DNA of 29,961 nt from Methanomassiliicoccaceae archaeon (GTDB taxonomy: Archaea; Thermoplasmatota; Thermoplasmata; Methanomassiliicoccales; Methanomethylophilaceae): the NCBI GenBank assembly GCA_009784745.1, contig WQXR01000003.1, positions 1-29,961 of the forward strand. The letters are read 5' to 3'. Shown here piece after piece: positions 22,254-29,961 of the stretch. The stretch's first letter is position 1. Each line of letters opens with the position of its first letter. The translations under genes and the position numbers were made by a program. Under the pieces are notes generated by a model, which saw nothing but the letters and a program-made list of their open reading frames with translations, did not search any database and was not told where the DNA came from.

Positions 22254-23609
22254 ATGGAAAAGATCGGCGAAACATCTGCGTTGTGCCCGGTATGTCTGAA
22301 AACGATAAAAGCGACCAAGGTCGCAGAGAATGATAAGGTATACATCGTTAAAGAATGTCCCGAACACGGCAAATGGAAAGTGCAGATATGGTCCGGTTCG
22401 GAGCATTACAAATATTTGTATGAATTTGCAGCTGTCCAGAAGCCTCCGCAGAAATTTGCGGTAAAGGAAATGAAGGATTGCCCGCAAGACTGCGGTCTTT
22501 GTAACGAACACAAACAGCAGACGTGTCTGAACGTCGTTGAAGTTACCAATCTGTGCAACATGAACTGTCCCATATGTTTCGCCACGGCCAACGGATGCGG
22601 TTACAAGTACCATCCGTCGCTTGATGAAATAAAAAAGATGTTCCAAACTGTCGTAGATAATGTAAAAAGTCCGAGGGTCGTTCAATTAAGCGGCGGTGAG
22701 CCGACAATACGTGACGATCTTCCCGAAATAATAAAGATGGCCAAAGATATGGGAATTGAGCATATCGAGGTCAATACGAACGCGCTGAGAATATCGGAAG
22801 ATATGGAATACCTTAAGGCGCTGGCAGATGCAGGCATGGATTCGTTCTACTTCCAATTTGACGGTATTGATGATAATATTTATTTACAGACACGCGGCAG
22901 ACCGATGTTCGATGTAAAGAAAAAAGCAATAGAGAACTGCGGTATCGTCGGCGTTGGTGTTACGTTGGTGGTAACAGTTTCACCAAATATCAATTTAGAT
23001 CATGTCGGAAAGATAATCGAGTTCGCCGGATTGAACGTACCGACTGTGAAAGGAGTTCACTTTCAACCGATAACATACTTCGGCAGATATCCGATCGAAC
23101 CGACAGACAAGGATCGCGTAACGTTACCGGATCTTGCCAATGCGATAGAGAAACAAACAATGGGAATGCTGAAAGCGGATAATTTTCTACCGACCTCATG
23201 CTCGAACGTACATTGCGATATGAAATCTTTATCCATTGTGATGGAGGACGGTTCATTATTTCCGTTGACAACGATGGCGTTGGGCCCTCCGGTGAAGACC
23301 GATGACATTGCAGATAAAACAAGAACTGAGGTGTCAAAATTCTGGAGGTTCATCGAAGAGACCATGGACGGTCCCTCGGGTTCTGAGGATAAAACATGGA
23401 GATCGTTCATAAGCAGAGCGAAAACTCATTATTTGACGGTATCAGCGATGGCATTTCAGGATGTCTGGACAGGAGAAGTTGAAAGATGGGAGAGATGTTG
23501 CATCCATATGGTCACACCGGACGGTAAACTGATACCGTTCTGTCTGTTCAACTGTACGGCCGCCGACGGTAGAACGATATACCGCCGGAAGGCGTTCTGC
23601 GGCAACTGA
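22254..23609 (+). CDS. Radical SAM protein of the Tes/MJ0619/TrsS group
   Basis: This protein is 451 aa. The N-terminal zinc-ribbon-like part has Cys11, Cys14 and Cys35 (LCPVCLKT, KECPEHG); a second Cys set, CPQDCGLC, lies at 76-83; and the radical SAM motif CNMNCPIC has Cys101, Cys105 and Cys108. QLSGGEPTIRDDLPE and EVNTNALRI follow. The C-terminus has CCIHMVTPDGKLIPFCLFN. This order is shared by archaeal tetraether synthase (Tes), the MJ0619 pterin methylase and bacterial TrsS-type proteins, which contain extra 4Fe-4S clusters. Tes would couple lipid chains into GDGT and fit the lipid genes nearby, but TrsS-type genes adjoin CoA ligases, as here. A tree is needed to decide. A TATA-like element about 30 nt upstream gives it its own promoter. 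Confidence 0.75.
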   Translation: MEKIGETSALCPVCLKTIKATKVAENDKVYIVKECPEHGKWKVQIWSGSEHYKYLYEFAAVQKPPQKFAVKEMKDCPQDCGLCNEHKQQTCLNVVEVTNLCNMNCPICFATANGCGYKYHPSLDEIKKMFQTVVDNVKSPRVVQLSGGEPTIRDDLPEIIKMAKDMGIEHIEVNTNALRISEDMEYLKALADAGMDSFYFQFDGIDDNIYLQTRGRPMFDVKKKAIENCGIVGVGVTLVVTVSPNINLDHVGKIIEFAGLNVPTVKGVHFQPITYFGRYPIEPTDKDRVTLPDLANAIEKQTMGMLKADNFLPTSCSNVHCDMKSLSIVMEDGSLFPLTTMALGPPVKTDDIADKTRTEVSKFWRFIEETMDGPSGSEDKTWRSFISRAKTHYLTVSAMAFQDVWTGEVERWERCCIHMVTPDGKLIPFCLFNCTAADGRTIYRRKAFCGN

Positions 23610-23620
23610 TCCCGAAACGA

Positions 23621-25069
23621 TCAGAGGTCGAAGTTCTCGCGCAGATCTGTTATCTTCTTTGCTTTTGCGGAATATTCCATTGAGCCTATCTCTCTGAACT
23701 CGACCCTCGGGATCGCAATAAGATCCTCTTTGATGCCGTCGTCTATCTCCATTATGTTCGATATATCCGCGATAATAGAATCGCGTACGCCGTCACTTTG
23801 ATCCTTTGATTCAACTTCGAACGTAAGGACATCCCTGAATCCGTCTTTTGATATTGTCATCTGGTAGTCGATCACATTCTTGTTGCTGAAAAGTATCTCA
23901 TCGAACAATAACGGAAAGATCTTGTATCCCATTCCCACTTTGAACTGCAGATCCATCCTTCCGGACGGTTTCAGTAACTTTCTGTTGAACGCGGAACCGC
24001 ACCTGCAAGGCGGTGAGACCATTGCTGCAATGTCCCTTGTTCTGTAGCGTATGAGCGGAGTGGCCTCCGCCGTCAGGGCAGTTACAACAAGCTCTCCCAT
24101 CTTCCCGTCAGGAACTCTCTTTCCGGTGTCTGGGTCAATTACTTCGAAAAGAAGATTTGCCTCATCGGTATGCAATCCTTTCTGTTCGTCGCATTCTATT
24201 GCGCATGCTAATCCGAATTCGGTCATTCCCCACACGTCCAATACATTACAGCCCCACGCATTCTGCAGTTTACTGCGCATACTTTCCGAAAGAGGTTCTG
24301 ACGTGGAGATTATCTTTTTTATTCCGATACTTTTAAGATCGGTCTCAGAACTCATTAGCGCGGTCACACGGTAAATGAAGGACGGCAATCCTATCATGTG
24401 CGTCGCACCGCTTTTTTTCATAACTTCCATCTGTTCTTTGATATCCGGTGATGAGCACGTCGACGATCCGTAGCCTGCCACCTTACATGCACCGGCGAGC
24501 ATCAGACTGGGATCCCAAGCGCTTACAGCAGGGAACATTATGTGCAATACGTCATTATCCTTCATTCCGACGCTTCTCAATGCGGACGATATGATGTCAA
24601 CCTTTGCGATCAGATCGTTAGTTGTGTATCCGATAACTTTTCTTTTTCCCGTTGTTCCCGTCGTGGTGAACTCCCTTGCCGTTTTAGTACGCGATACGGC
24701 CATGAACATCATCGGCTGTTCGGCGAGATCGGAAGGATACGTGAAAGGTATCTTTTCAACGTCATCGAACGTTCTTATGCTGTCAGGTACCACATCTTTC
24801 AATTTCTCTTCGTAATAAGGAGAATTTTTTTTCAGATGTCTCAGTTGTTCTCTGAACATGAACAACTGATACTCGTCAAATTCTTTGCGTGTTATCTCTT
24901 CTGCGCATTTCTTTCCTATTATGTTCTTAAGTTCCTTCTCACTTTTTGCGGTGACCGATGCTTTTATCGCCATCCATGTTTCCAAAGGGTACACAGAATC
25001 CTTCGGTATCCGGTTCGATAAGAGTCTTCTTCTCACTATTGCAAGTTTAACGGTCTCCCATGCACTCAT
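23621..25069 (-). CDS. PaaK-like adenylate-forming CoA ligase
   Basis: This 482-aa protein of the phenylacetate-CoA ligase / coenzyme F390 synthetase family has the AMP-binding loop EFTTTGTTGKRKV (about 133-145), VWGMTEFG, YRTRDIA and a C-terminal lid domain starting at RMDLQFKVGMGYKIFP. PPCRCGSAF is the cysteine pair of the family's zinc-like site. It activates a carboxylic acid with ATP, usually aryl or acyl; F390 synthetase instead adenylates F420. The substrate cannot be assigned. The length exceeds PaaK (about 430) by an N-terminal extension. It converges with the radical SAM gene 11 bp away. A TATA-like TATATTTTTAAT on the minus strand (about 25091-25103) precedes the ATG by 25-30 nt. 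Confidence 0.8.
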   Translation of the reverse strand: MSAWETVKLAIVRRRLLSNRIPKDSVYPLETWMAIKASVTAKSEKELKNIIGKKCAEEITRKEFDEYQLFMFREQLRHLKKNSPYYEEKLKDVVPDSIRTFDDVEKIPFTYPSDLAEQPMMFMAVSRTKTAREFTTTGTTGKRKVIGYTTNDLIAKVDIISSALRSVGMKDNDVLHIMFPAVSAWDPSLMLAGACKVAGYGSSTCSSPDIKEQMEVMKKSGATHMIGLPSFIYRVTALMSSETDLKSIGIKKIISTSEPLSESMRSKLQNAWGCNVLDVWGMTEFGLACAIECDEQKGLHTDEANLLFEVIDPDTGKRVPDGKMGELVVTALTAEATPLIRYRTRDIAAMVSPPCRCGSAFNRKLLKPSGRMDLQFKVGMGYKIFPLLFDEILFSNKNVIDYQMTISKDGFRDVLTFEVESKDQSDGVRDSIIADISNIMEIDDGIKEDLIAIPRVEFREIGSMEYSAKAKKITDLRENFDL

Positions 25070-25142
25070 GCTTCCGAATCGCGGGGAGGCTATTAAAAAT
25101 ATACGGCATAATTATGACACTGAAATAATGTGATCAATCAGT

Positions 25143-25166
25143 GAACTGTATATACGGGAACTGTAT
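25143..25166 (+). promoter_or_regulatory. TATA box flanked by direct repeat GAACTGTAT
   Basis: GAACTGTAT occurs at 25143-25151 and 25158-25166. The first copy runs into TATATAC, the likely TATA box for the zinc-ribbon gene. A small regulator site is possible, but the repeat is short. Confidence 0.35.
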
Positions 25167-25177
25167 TCGCCATAAAC

Positions 25178-25480
25178 ATGACGCTCACCCCTGAGATGGC
25201 AAGAGCAGGTGTCACACCGCAGATGCTCTCGTCAACGCACAGATTCAAATGTCCGAGATGCGGAAAGGAATTCAGTTTGTTCCAGTCGAGGGCGATAGCG
25301 TGCAGAGCCTGCCCAAAAGCGACGCAGAACTGCAAATACGTCAGGTGCGTGCATTGTGACGCAGAATTCCCGTTGCAGGGTTTTGTTGTCAATACTAAGG
25401 AAAAGGAAGCGTTCCTTGCTAACTATATGAACGGAATTGTTCAGAGATATCATAACGGATTCGGATACAAGAGAAAATGA
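25178..25480 (+). CDS. Small zinc-ribbon protein
   Basis: This 100-aa protein has two Cys sets, FKCPRCGKEF (about 24-33) and CRACPKATQNCKYVRCVHCDAEFP (region about 42-65). They could form one zinc ribbon plus a second Cys cluster binding Zn or Fe-S. The function is unknown. It has its own TATA element (TGTATATA) about 25-30 nt before the ATG, so the transcript is nearly leaderless. It ends one base before the stop codon of the convergent GGGP synthase gene. Confidence 0.6.
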   Translation: MTLTPEMARAGVTPQMLSSTHRFKCPRCGKEFSLFQSRAIACRACPKATQNCKYVRCVHCDAEFPLQGFVVNTKEKEAFLANYMNGIVQRYHNGFGYKRK

Positions 25481-26215
25481 TCATTCTTTTACGGCTTTGA
25501 TGACATTCTTCAATTCGGAATCGTCGGAACACCTTTCAACGAATGTTCCCGTTACTATTGCATTTGCGCCTGCAAGTCTCGCCGCTTCCGCCGCCTCCGG
25601 CGTCCTTATACCGCCGCCGACTATCAAAGGCACGGAAATTATTTCTTTCACTGCTTTAATCATCGCAGGAGGTACGGGTCTGTCGGCACCGCTCCCGGCC
25701 TCCAGATAAATGAAGTCCATTCCTAAGTATTCGCATGCAAGTGCATATGACATAGCACCTTTCAGATCATCACGCCCTATGGGCTTTGCCTGACCTACTC
25801 TGCCGACGGTCATTCCGGGTTCTACAATGATGTAACCCATGGATATCGGTTCAAGACCCAGTTCTTTGGTTATAAGGCTCCCTTTCACCTGTTCGCCTAT
25901 TACCCAATCCAGACTGGTGCTGTTCACCATGCTCATGTAGAATATCGCATCACAGTATCCGGATATCGCATGTGCTCCCGACGGAAAATAGATAACGGGA
26001 AGTTTACAGACCTTTTTGATGGCCTGTGCGGCAGCGTCAAGATTCTTTTGCGTAACTCCGGTAGAACCTCCGATCATTATGGCATCCGTACCCGCGGCAA
26101 CAGCCCTTTTCGCGATATTCGCCGTCTCATTCAACGGTTGTTTATCCGGATCTAAAAGGGTGAAATGAAGTGTTTCCTTTGTCATCTTTCTAATGAGTCG
26201 TTTCTTCACATTCAT
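25481..26215 (-). CDS. Geranylgeranylglyceryl phosphate synthase
   Basis: This 244-aa TIM-barrel prenyltransferase makes the first ether bond of archaeal membrane lipids, joining sn-glycerol-1-phosphate to geranylgeranyl diphosphate. Family motifs in order are TLLDPDK (about 19-25), AIMIGGSTGV, IYFPSGAHAIS, YIYLEAGSGADRP-like DFIYLEAGSGADRP, VGGGIRTPEAA and IVTGTF, the last three holding the phosphate. The start at 26215 overlaps the stop of the next lipid gene upstream (ATGA), which favours it over an internal ATG at 26185. Together with that gene it forms a two-step lipid operon. Confidence 0.93.
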   Translation of the reverse strand: MNVKKRLIRKMTKETLHFTLLDPDKQPLNETANIAKRAVAAGTDAIMIGGSTGVTQKNLDAAAQAIKKVCKLPVIYFPSGAHAISGYCDAIFYMSMVNSTSLDWVIGEQVKGSLITKELGLEPISMGYIIVEPGMTVGRVGQAKPIGRDDLKGAMSYALACEYLGMDFIYLEAGSGADRPVPPAMIKAVKEIISVPLIVGGGIRTPEAAEAARLAGANAIVTGTFVERCSDDSELKNVIKAVKE

Positions 26216-27030
26216 ATATAGACCGCTCCGAGTATGAACGCCGCCAAAGCGACGAGCATGGCATATTTGCAGAGTTTCTGCGTTTTACGAGTGCACGTGA
26301 AAATGATTAACGATGAATAAATAAATATCGCATCCGCAGCGACGATAATGTAGTAAAGAGGGCCGAATGTTCCCTCTATAATGGGCCAGACGCTGAGTGC
26401 GACACCTGCCATGATCATCAATGATGCGACGATGCATGAGTTCTTTACACCAATGCGCATAGGCAGTGTTCTTCTTCCTTTGTCGCCGCCCATGTCCTCA
26501 ATATCTTTTGCTATCTCGCGCCCTATGTTAACGAGCGCCGCCATGCACGCGATTATAACAACGGACCCGATATTCTGAACGACCGCTCCGCCCAATAGGA
26601 ACAGCATACCGATGAGAACGGCGATCGTAACGTTACCGACGAATCCCCTTTGTTTCAGGAAAAGTTCGTATGAGAACATCAGTGTGCATGCAACCACGAC
26701 AATGACAATGGGAACAACATCCCAGAGCAGGAATGACGCCGCTATCGAAACGATGAATGCAATCATTCCTGCGTGCAACGCATCCTTCGGTCTCATCCTT
26801 CCGGACGGCAACGGACGTTCCGGATGTGCCGTCCTGTCGATATCGCGGTCAACATAATCGTTCAGCGCGTTACCTCCTGCGATGAACCATGTGACAACGA
26901 AAGAAGCGATCAGAATGCCTTCCAAATGGTCGGCGGCGTCCAGACCCGAGGCTATCAATGCTCCGGTCAGAACTCCTATCATCCCTATGAGGCAGTTGCC
27001 CAATCTGAACAACTGAAGGTATCTGTTCAC
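26212..27030 (-). CDS. Digeranylgeranylglyceryl phosphate synthase (UbiA family)
   Basis: This 272-aa integral membrane prenyltransferase has about eight helices. It adds the second geranylgeranyl chain, making DGGGP, the unsaturated archaeol precursor. The two Asp-rich diphosphate and Mg2+ motifs are NALNDYVDRDIDRTAHPERP (about 57-76) and DIEDMGGDKGRRTLP (about 175-189). This motif spacing and the shared transcript with GGGP synthase distinguish it from quinone or heme prenyltransferases. radA is upstream on the same strand, 63 bp away. Confidence 0.92.
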   Translation of the reverse strand: MNRYLQLFRLGNCLIGMIGVLTGALIASGLDAADHLEGILIASFVVTWFIAGGNALNDYVDRDIDRTAHPERPLPSGRMRPKDALHAGMIAFIVSIAASFLLWDVVPIVIVVVACTLMFSYELFLKQRGFVGNVTIAVLIGMLFLLGGAVVQNIGSVVIIACMAALVNIGREIAKDIEDMGGDKGRRTLPMRIGVKNSCIVASLMIMAGVALSVWPIIEGTFGPLYYIIVAADAIFIYSSLIIFTCTRKTQKLCKYAMLVALAAFILGAVYI

Positions 27031-27093
27031 ACAACGTCAAGATTCTACGCATTCAAAATGTTATTCCTGAAAAAGGAAAGAAAAAGGTTTGTA

Positions 27094-28035
27094 TCAGTCG
27101 GTAACACCGTTCTCCGATACCATGAATACCGCTTCGCCCTCCGGAAGATTCGGCGAGTCGATAAGTCTCGCAATTCTTTTTCCGGCCTTTCCTTTTCTCA
27201 GGTATAACCGGAATGTTGCCGTATGGCCGACGATATGACCTCCTATCGGTCTCGTGGGATCTCCGAAGAACGCATCGGGCTTCGCCGCCACTTGGTTCGT
27301 CACAGCAATGACAGCGTTGTTCAAAGTTGCGAAATTCAGCAACTCGTGCATATGCCTGTTCAGTATCTGCTGTCTTTCCGCCAGTGCGCCGCGCCCTATG
27401 TACTCTGCTCTGAAATGTGATGTTAACGAATCAACGATCATCAGTTTCACTTTCTTCTCCTGCGCCAGTTCTATTGCTTTTTCAACGAGCAGCACCTGAT
27501 GCTGAGAATTGTATGCTCTTGCGACGTGTATCCTTCTCAGAACTTCGTCGGGATCGGCGCCTACGTGCTGCGCCATCTGTATGATCCTTTCCGGTCTGAA
27601 TGTGTTCTCGCTGTCTATCATGATCACATCTGAATCGAATCCGCCCATTTCTTCAGGCAATGTGGCATTCACGGCCAACTGGAAGCACACCTGTGTCTTA
27701 CAGCTTCCGAACTCTCCGAACATTTCAACTATCGATTGCGTTTCAAGACCTCCGCCCATCAGTTCGTCGAACGCTTTGGACCCTGTTGTCAGTTTCTTTA
27801 CTGCTTTTCTTCTTTCTAATATATCTTCGCCGGTCTCGAATCCGCCGATATCCGCGCATATCTTCGCGCCCTCAATGATGTCCATTGCCTTCTTCTCGCC
27901 GATCTCACAGGCCTCAGCCAGTTCTTTCGGTGATGCTACTGCAATGGCCAAAAGGTCGTTATATCCTGCTTCGCGGAGTTTCTCTGATATCGCCGGTCCT
28001 ACTCCTGGTATGTCCTCTAGACTTTTTGTGGCCAT
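27094..28035 (-). CDS. radA: DNA repair and recombination protein RadA
   Basis: This 313-aa archaeal recombinase forms ATP-dependent filaments on single-stranded DNA and exchanges strands. The N-terminal helix-hairpin-helix domain reads LEDIPGVGPAISEKLREAGY (5-24). The ATPase core has Walker A GEFGSCKTQ (107-115), Walker B LMIVDSL and the L2-loop region TNQVAAKPDAFFGDP. Walker A is unusual: Cys112 replaces the invariant Gly before the catalytic Lys113. The start at 28035 was chosen because GGTGA lies at ribosome distance and the family begins MATKSLEDIPG. Sixteen extra residues from the upstream start are not conserved. The rest of the protein looks intact. Confidence 0.93.
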   Translation of the reverse strand: MATKSLEDIPGVGPAISEKLREAGYNDLLAIAVASPKELAEACEIGEKKAMDIIEGAKICADIGGFETGEDILERRKAVKKLTTGSKAFDELMGGGLETQSIVEMFGEFGSCKTQVCFQLAVNATLPEEMGGFDSDVIMIDSENTFRPERIIQMAQHVGADPDEVLRRIHVARAYNSQHQVLLVEKAIELAQEKKVKLMIVDSLTSHFRAEYIGRGALAERQQILNRHMHELLNFATLNNAVIAVTNQVAAKPDAFFGDPTRPIGGHIVGHTATFRLYLRKGKAGKRIARLIDSPNLPEGEAVFMVSENGVTD

Positions 28036-28095
28036 TTTTTCACCATAACTCAAACATGCATTTCTGTATTTAAGTACAGTCAAGGGGGGTGACCG

Positions 28096-28123
28096 AAAGT
28101 ACCTCCGTTTCCGGTGGAACTTT
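28096..28123. other. Imperfect hairpin between radA and a membrane-protein gene
   Basis: AAAGTACCTCCG and CGGTGGAACTTT pair at 10 of 12 positions around a TTTC loop, followed by more T residues. It lies in the divergent intergenic region, about 14 bp before the TATA of the plus-strand gene. It may be a regulator site; nothing supports a structured RNA. Confidence 0.3.
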
Positions 28124-28136
28124 TTTCATTGAAAGG

Positions 28137-28146
28137 TTTTATATAT
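28137..28146 (+). promoter_or_regulatory. TATA box, predicted leaderless start
   Basis: TTTTATATAT is centred 24 nt before the ATG at 28166. Transcription would begin at or next to the start codon, and no Shine-Dalgarno is present. Confidence 0.6.
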
Positions 28147-28165
28147 TGTTCACAATCCCCTCCCG

Positions 28166-28522
28166 ATGGCTAAGAAAAGAAGGCGTGATAGTGGCGAACC
28201 GGAGGAAACATACGAGTTCGTACCCCCCGAGTTCGACGAGAAAGAGTTCCTCTTAAAGGACCTTTACGGAACGAAAGTACTTTTGGTCGCGGCGCTGCTT
28301 GCAGTGGTCGTAGGTATCGTTTCGGCATGTATACAACTCACGGCCGAGGACTTTTGGTGGATCGGACTGATACTGATGGTACTCGTTCTGATAGGTTTCA
28401 AGCAGCTGCTTACAATGCTGAAGTTCAGAGCGGACCTTTTGGATCAGAAGATCCTGATAGGGAATTACATTTTATTCTTCTTCCTGTCGTTAGGTACATG
28501 GATACTTGTGCTGAATCTCTGA
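28166..28522 (+). CDS. Small three-helix membrane protein
   Basis: This 118-aa protein has a basic and acidic cytoplasmic N-terminus (AKKRRRDSGEPEE...PPEFDEKEF, about 1-30) and three transmembrane helices (about 38-57, 65-83, 96-116). It has no cysteine ligands or catalytic motif. It is probably a conserved archaeal hypothetical; no family recognised. Only ATG 28166 fits the strong TATA box upstream. It converges with the CCA transferase gene. Confidence 0.65.
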   Translation: MAKKRRRDSGEPEETYEFVPPEFDEKEFLLKDLYGTKVLLVAALLAVVVGIVSACIQLTAEDFWWIGLILMVLVLIGFKQLLTMLKFRADLLDQKILIGNYILFFFLSLGTWILVLNL

Positions 28523-28544
28523 GAATGCGCAGACAAACCTCTTC

Positions 28545-28577
28545 TTCCGTTTAATTTTCAAAATATTTTGTTTTTCC
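28545..28577. terminator. T-rich region between convergent genes
   Basis: The 62-bp gap between the membrane-protein gene and the CCA transferase gene carries T-runs on the plus strand (TTTAATTTTC, ATATTTTGTTTTT), suitable to end the plus transcript. A-runs interrupt the pattern for the minus strand. Confidence 0.35.
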
Positions 28578-28584
28578 GGCGATA

Positions 28585-29907
28585 TCATACATCCCACGGA
28601 TGTTTCGGATCGAGAAGTTCTAAAAGAAGGTCCTTGCTGACGGTCATGAACGTTTCGTTATGTCCGAGAACTGTAAGCGTCTCCGGTACGATGTCCCTTC
28701 CGATGCCGGACACAGAAACTTCGTCGCAAAGCATCTCTATCACTGATCTGTGTCTTCTTTCCGCGATGACGTTCCATTGTCCTTCGTCTATGAAAGGACC
28801 TCCGTATTCGTTGTCATTCCATTTTGTCAGGAATGACGATGACGATCTTACCCAAACGGGAGGGCCGATATGTTTGAATGTTTTTGAAAGAATGTCACGT
28901 TCCAATTCAAAGACTATGACTATCTTCGTTCTTGTCATATCATGGACCGATCTCAGAACAGTGAAGTCATACGAATCCAGTTTTCTTGATAATGCGTACC
29001 TTGTTTTCCATATCTGCGAATAAAGATTATCACGATTCACATCCGGACGGTCGAATGTTATCGTTACCAATCGCGATCCCCTTTTCTCTGATAACATTCG
29101 CAATTCATCCTCAGTAGGAGTTGTCCGTTCCTTAGGGAAGAAGAATGTATCCTTTGCTTCGATGAGATAATCCTTACAGGCGGCGATGAATGTTGCAAAT
29201 GTATCGATATGAACTGCCGACGCAACATTTCTTTTCGGATCCACAGGATCATAGAGAACAAGCGGACCGAGCATCGGCGGACCTTTCTTCTCCATTGTTA
29301 TTGTAACACCTTCCTTCCATTCCGACGCAGCTTTCACGAGATCAAGGAAACTTCCGTAATGTATCGTCAGTAATTCGCATAAGTATCCTGAGAATCCTCT
29401 TGTATTGGGTTCAGCTCCGTATGCTCCGATGCCTTTCATGAATACCTTCAGCAATCTTATCTCGTCTCTCAGATGCGCATCTGTACGTGATATCACGTAT
29501 TCAGTATGGAAAGGACTGCGGTCAACGGCAGTTATTATCTTTGTCGGGTCTTTTATTGCGTAGCAAGGTACGAGATCTATCGTAAATCCGTCGAATGTTC
29601 CTCTCGTGTACGGATGTTCTGCGTACATCCGTTCTCCGTGCAGAATATCCTCACCGGCGGCAAGGCCGATACGTACCATATCTTCCTCCGGAACGGATTC
29701 CGGAAACATTAAGAACATGTCAAGATCCGGATCTGAAAGAAAAGTTCCTTTTGCGACGGAACCCACAAGTCTCACTTCTGCGTTATGATCACTTGTCTTA
29801 AGATAAGAACGAAGTTTCTTTGACATACGTTCCGCGGTATCCATTATGCCTTCGGTCTCTTTTTTTGAAGGTCTTATCCTGTCAAGGATCGTTTTCTCGT
29901 AACTCAT
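28585..29907 (-). CDS. cca: CCA-adding tRNA nucleotidyltransferase, archaeal class I
   Basis: This 440-aa protein adds or repairs the 3' CCA of tRNAs without a template. The catalytic nucleotidyltransferase signature is near the N-terminus, GSVAKGTFLSDPDLDMF (about 49-65), with the metal-binding Asp-x-Asp and a later carboxylate in TIDLVPCY. Middle and tail domains follow (KVFMKGIGAYG, SGYLCELLTIHYGSF). The size matches archaeal enzymes. It is needed here because tRNA-Leu in this window lacks an encoded CCA, while tRNA-Val has one. A TATA-like AATAAATC on the minus strand about 30 nt upstream implies its own nearly leaderless transcript. Confidence 0.93.
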   Translation of the reverse strand: MSYEKTILDRIRPSKKETEGIMDTAERMSKKLRSYLKTSDHNAEVRLVGSVAKGTFLSDPDLDMFLMFPESVPEEDMVRIGLAAGEDILHGERMYAEHPYTRGTFDGFTIDLVPCYAIKDPTKIITAVDRSPFHTEYVISRTDAHLRDEIRLLKVFMKGIGAYGAEPNTRGFSGYLCELLTIHYGSFLDLVKAASEWKEGVTITMEKKGPPMLGPLVLYDPVDPKRNVASAVHIDTFATFIAACKDYLIEAKDTFFFPKERTTPTEDELRMLSEKRGSRLVTITFDRPDVNRDNLYSQIWKTRYALSRKLDSYDFTVLRSVHDMTRTKIVIVFELERDILSKTFKHIGPPVWVRSSSSFLTKWNDNEYGGPFIDEGQWNVIAERRHRSVIEMLCDEVSVSGIGRDIVPETLTVLGHNETFMTVSKDLLLELLDPKHPWDV

Positions 29908-29961
29908 GTTGAGTGCGGTTAGAACATTTCTGGATTTATTACTTTTCGTTGCTCGCGCAAC
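29908..29961. other. Window end, upstream of cca
   Basis: This holds the cca promoter (TATA-like element about 29932-29942) and, at the very end, a small inverted repeat GTTGC-TCGC-GCAAC (29948-29961). That repeat could be the start of a tRNA or other feature outside the window. Nothing more can be called. Confidence 0.3.

Overview
The window comes from an archaeon, most likely a member of Thermoplasmatota (possibly Methanomassiliicoccales-like; this placement is inference). Archaeal markers seen in the sequence are both archaeol-building enzymes (GGGP synthase and DGGGP synthase, overlapping by 4 bp), RadA, the archaeal-type CCA-adding enzyme, a DUF5654 protein, a tRNA-Leu with a bulge-helix-bulge intron, and many TATA boxes 24-30 nt before start codons with little or no leader. 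No rRNA, CRISPR array or insertion sequence was seen, and no gene-free stretch exceeds 300 bp (the longest are about 195 bp).

Layout. 1-170: two tRNA genes (Ser-GCT, Val-CAC) on the minus strand. 284-2382: a divergent aldehyde dehydrogenase that lacks its catalytic cysteine, convergent with an NrdG2-type radical SAM activase. 2496-13432: the centrepiece, an acetyl-CoA synthase / corrinoid iron-sulfur protein (CFeSP) locus in two arms. The plus-strand arm holds a RACo-like corrinoid activator, a core-MetE methionine synthase and a CooC-type nickel ATPase. The minus-strand arm reads zinc-ribbon protein, ACT-domain protein, full-length bacterial-type acetyl-CoA synthase (729 aa, all A-cluster ligands present), CFeSP small subunit, CFeSP large subunit. 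A DUF4143 ATPase with 33-bp tandem repeats upstream sits between the arms.

13522-18760: intron-bearing tRNA-Leu, an MntP manganese exporter, a small winged-helix regulator divergent from two paralogous membrane-anchored surface proteins with copied promoters and terminators, a SAP/DUF6434 protein, DUF5654, and a three-gene run (small unknown protein, PPC/DUF296 protein, ABC-class ATPase) ending at 20382. 20456-22197: a strongly promoted, codon-biased pair, a UroD/MtaA-type methyltransferase and a 147-aa unknown partner. 22254-25480: a Tes/TrsS-like radical SAM protein, a PaaK-like CoA ligase and a zinc-ribbon protein. 25481-29907: lipid genes, RadA (with an unusual Walker A), a small membrane protein and CCA transferase.

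How the genes work together. The ACS locus has AcsB, both CFeSP subunits, the corrinoid activator and the nickel inserter, but neither a CO dehydrogenase nor the folate:CFeSP methyltransferase AcsE. A core-MetE protein sits in the locus instead. The best reading is that acetyl-CoA is split by ACS, the methyl group passes to CFeSP, and core-MetE moves it to homocysteine to make methionine. This resembles the incomplete Wood-Ljungdahl arrangement described in Dehalococcoides, here in an archaeon.
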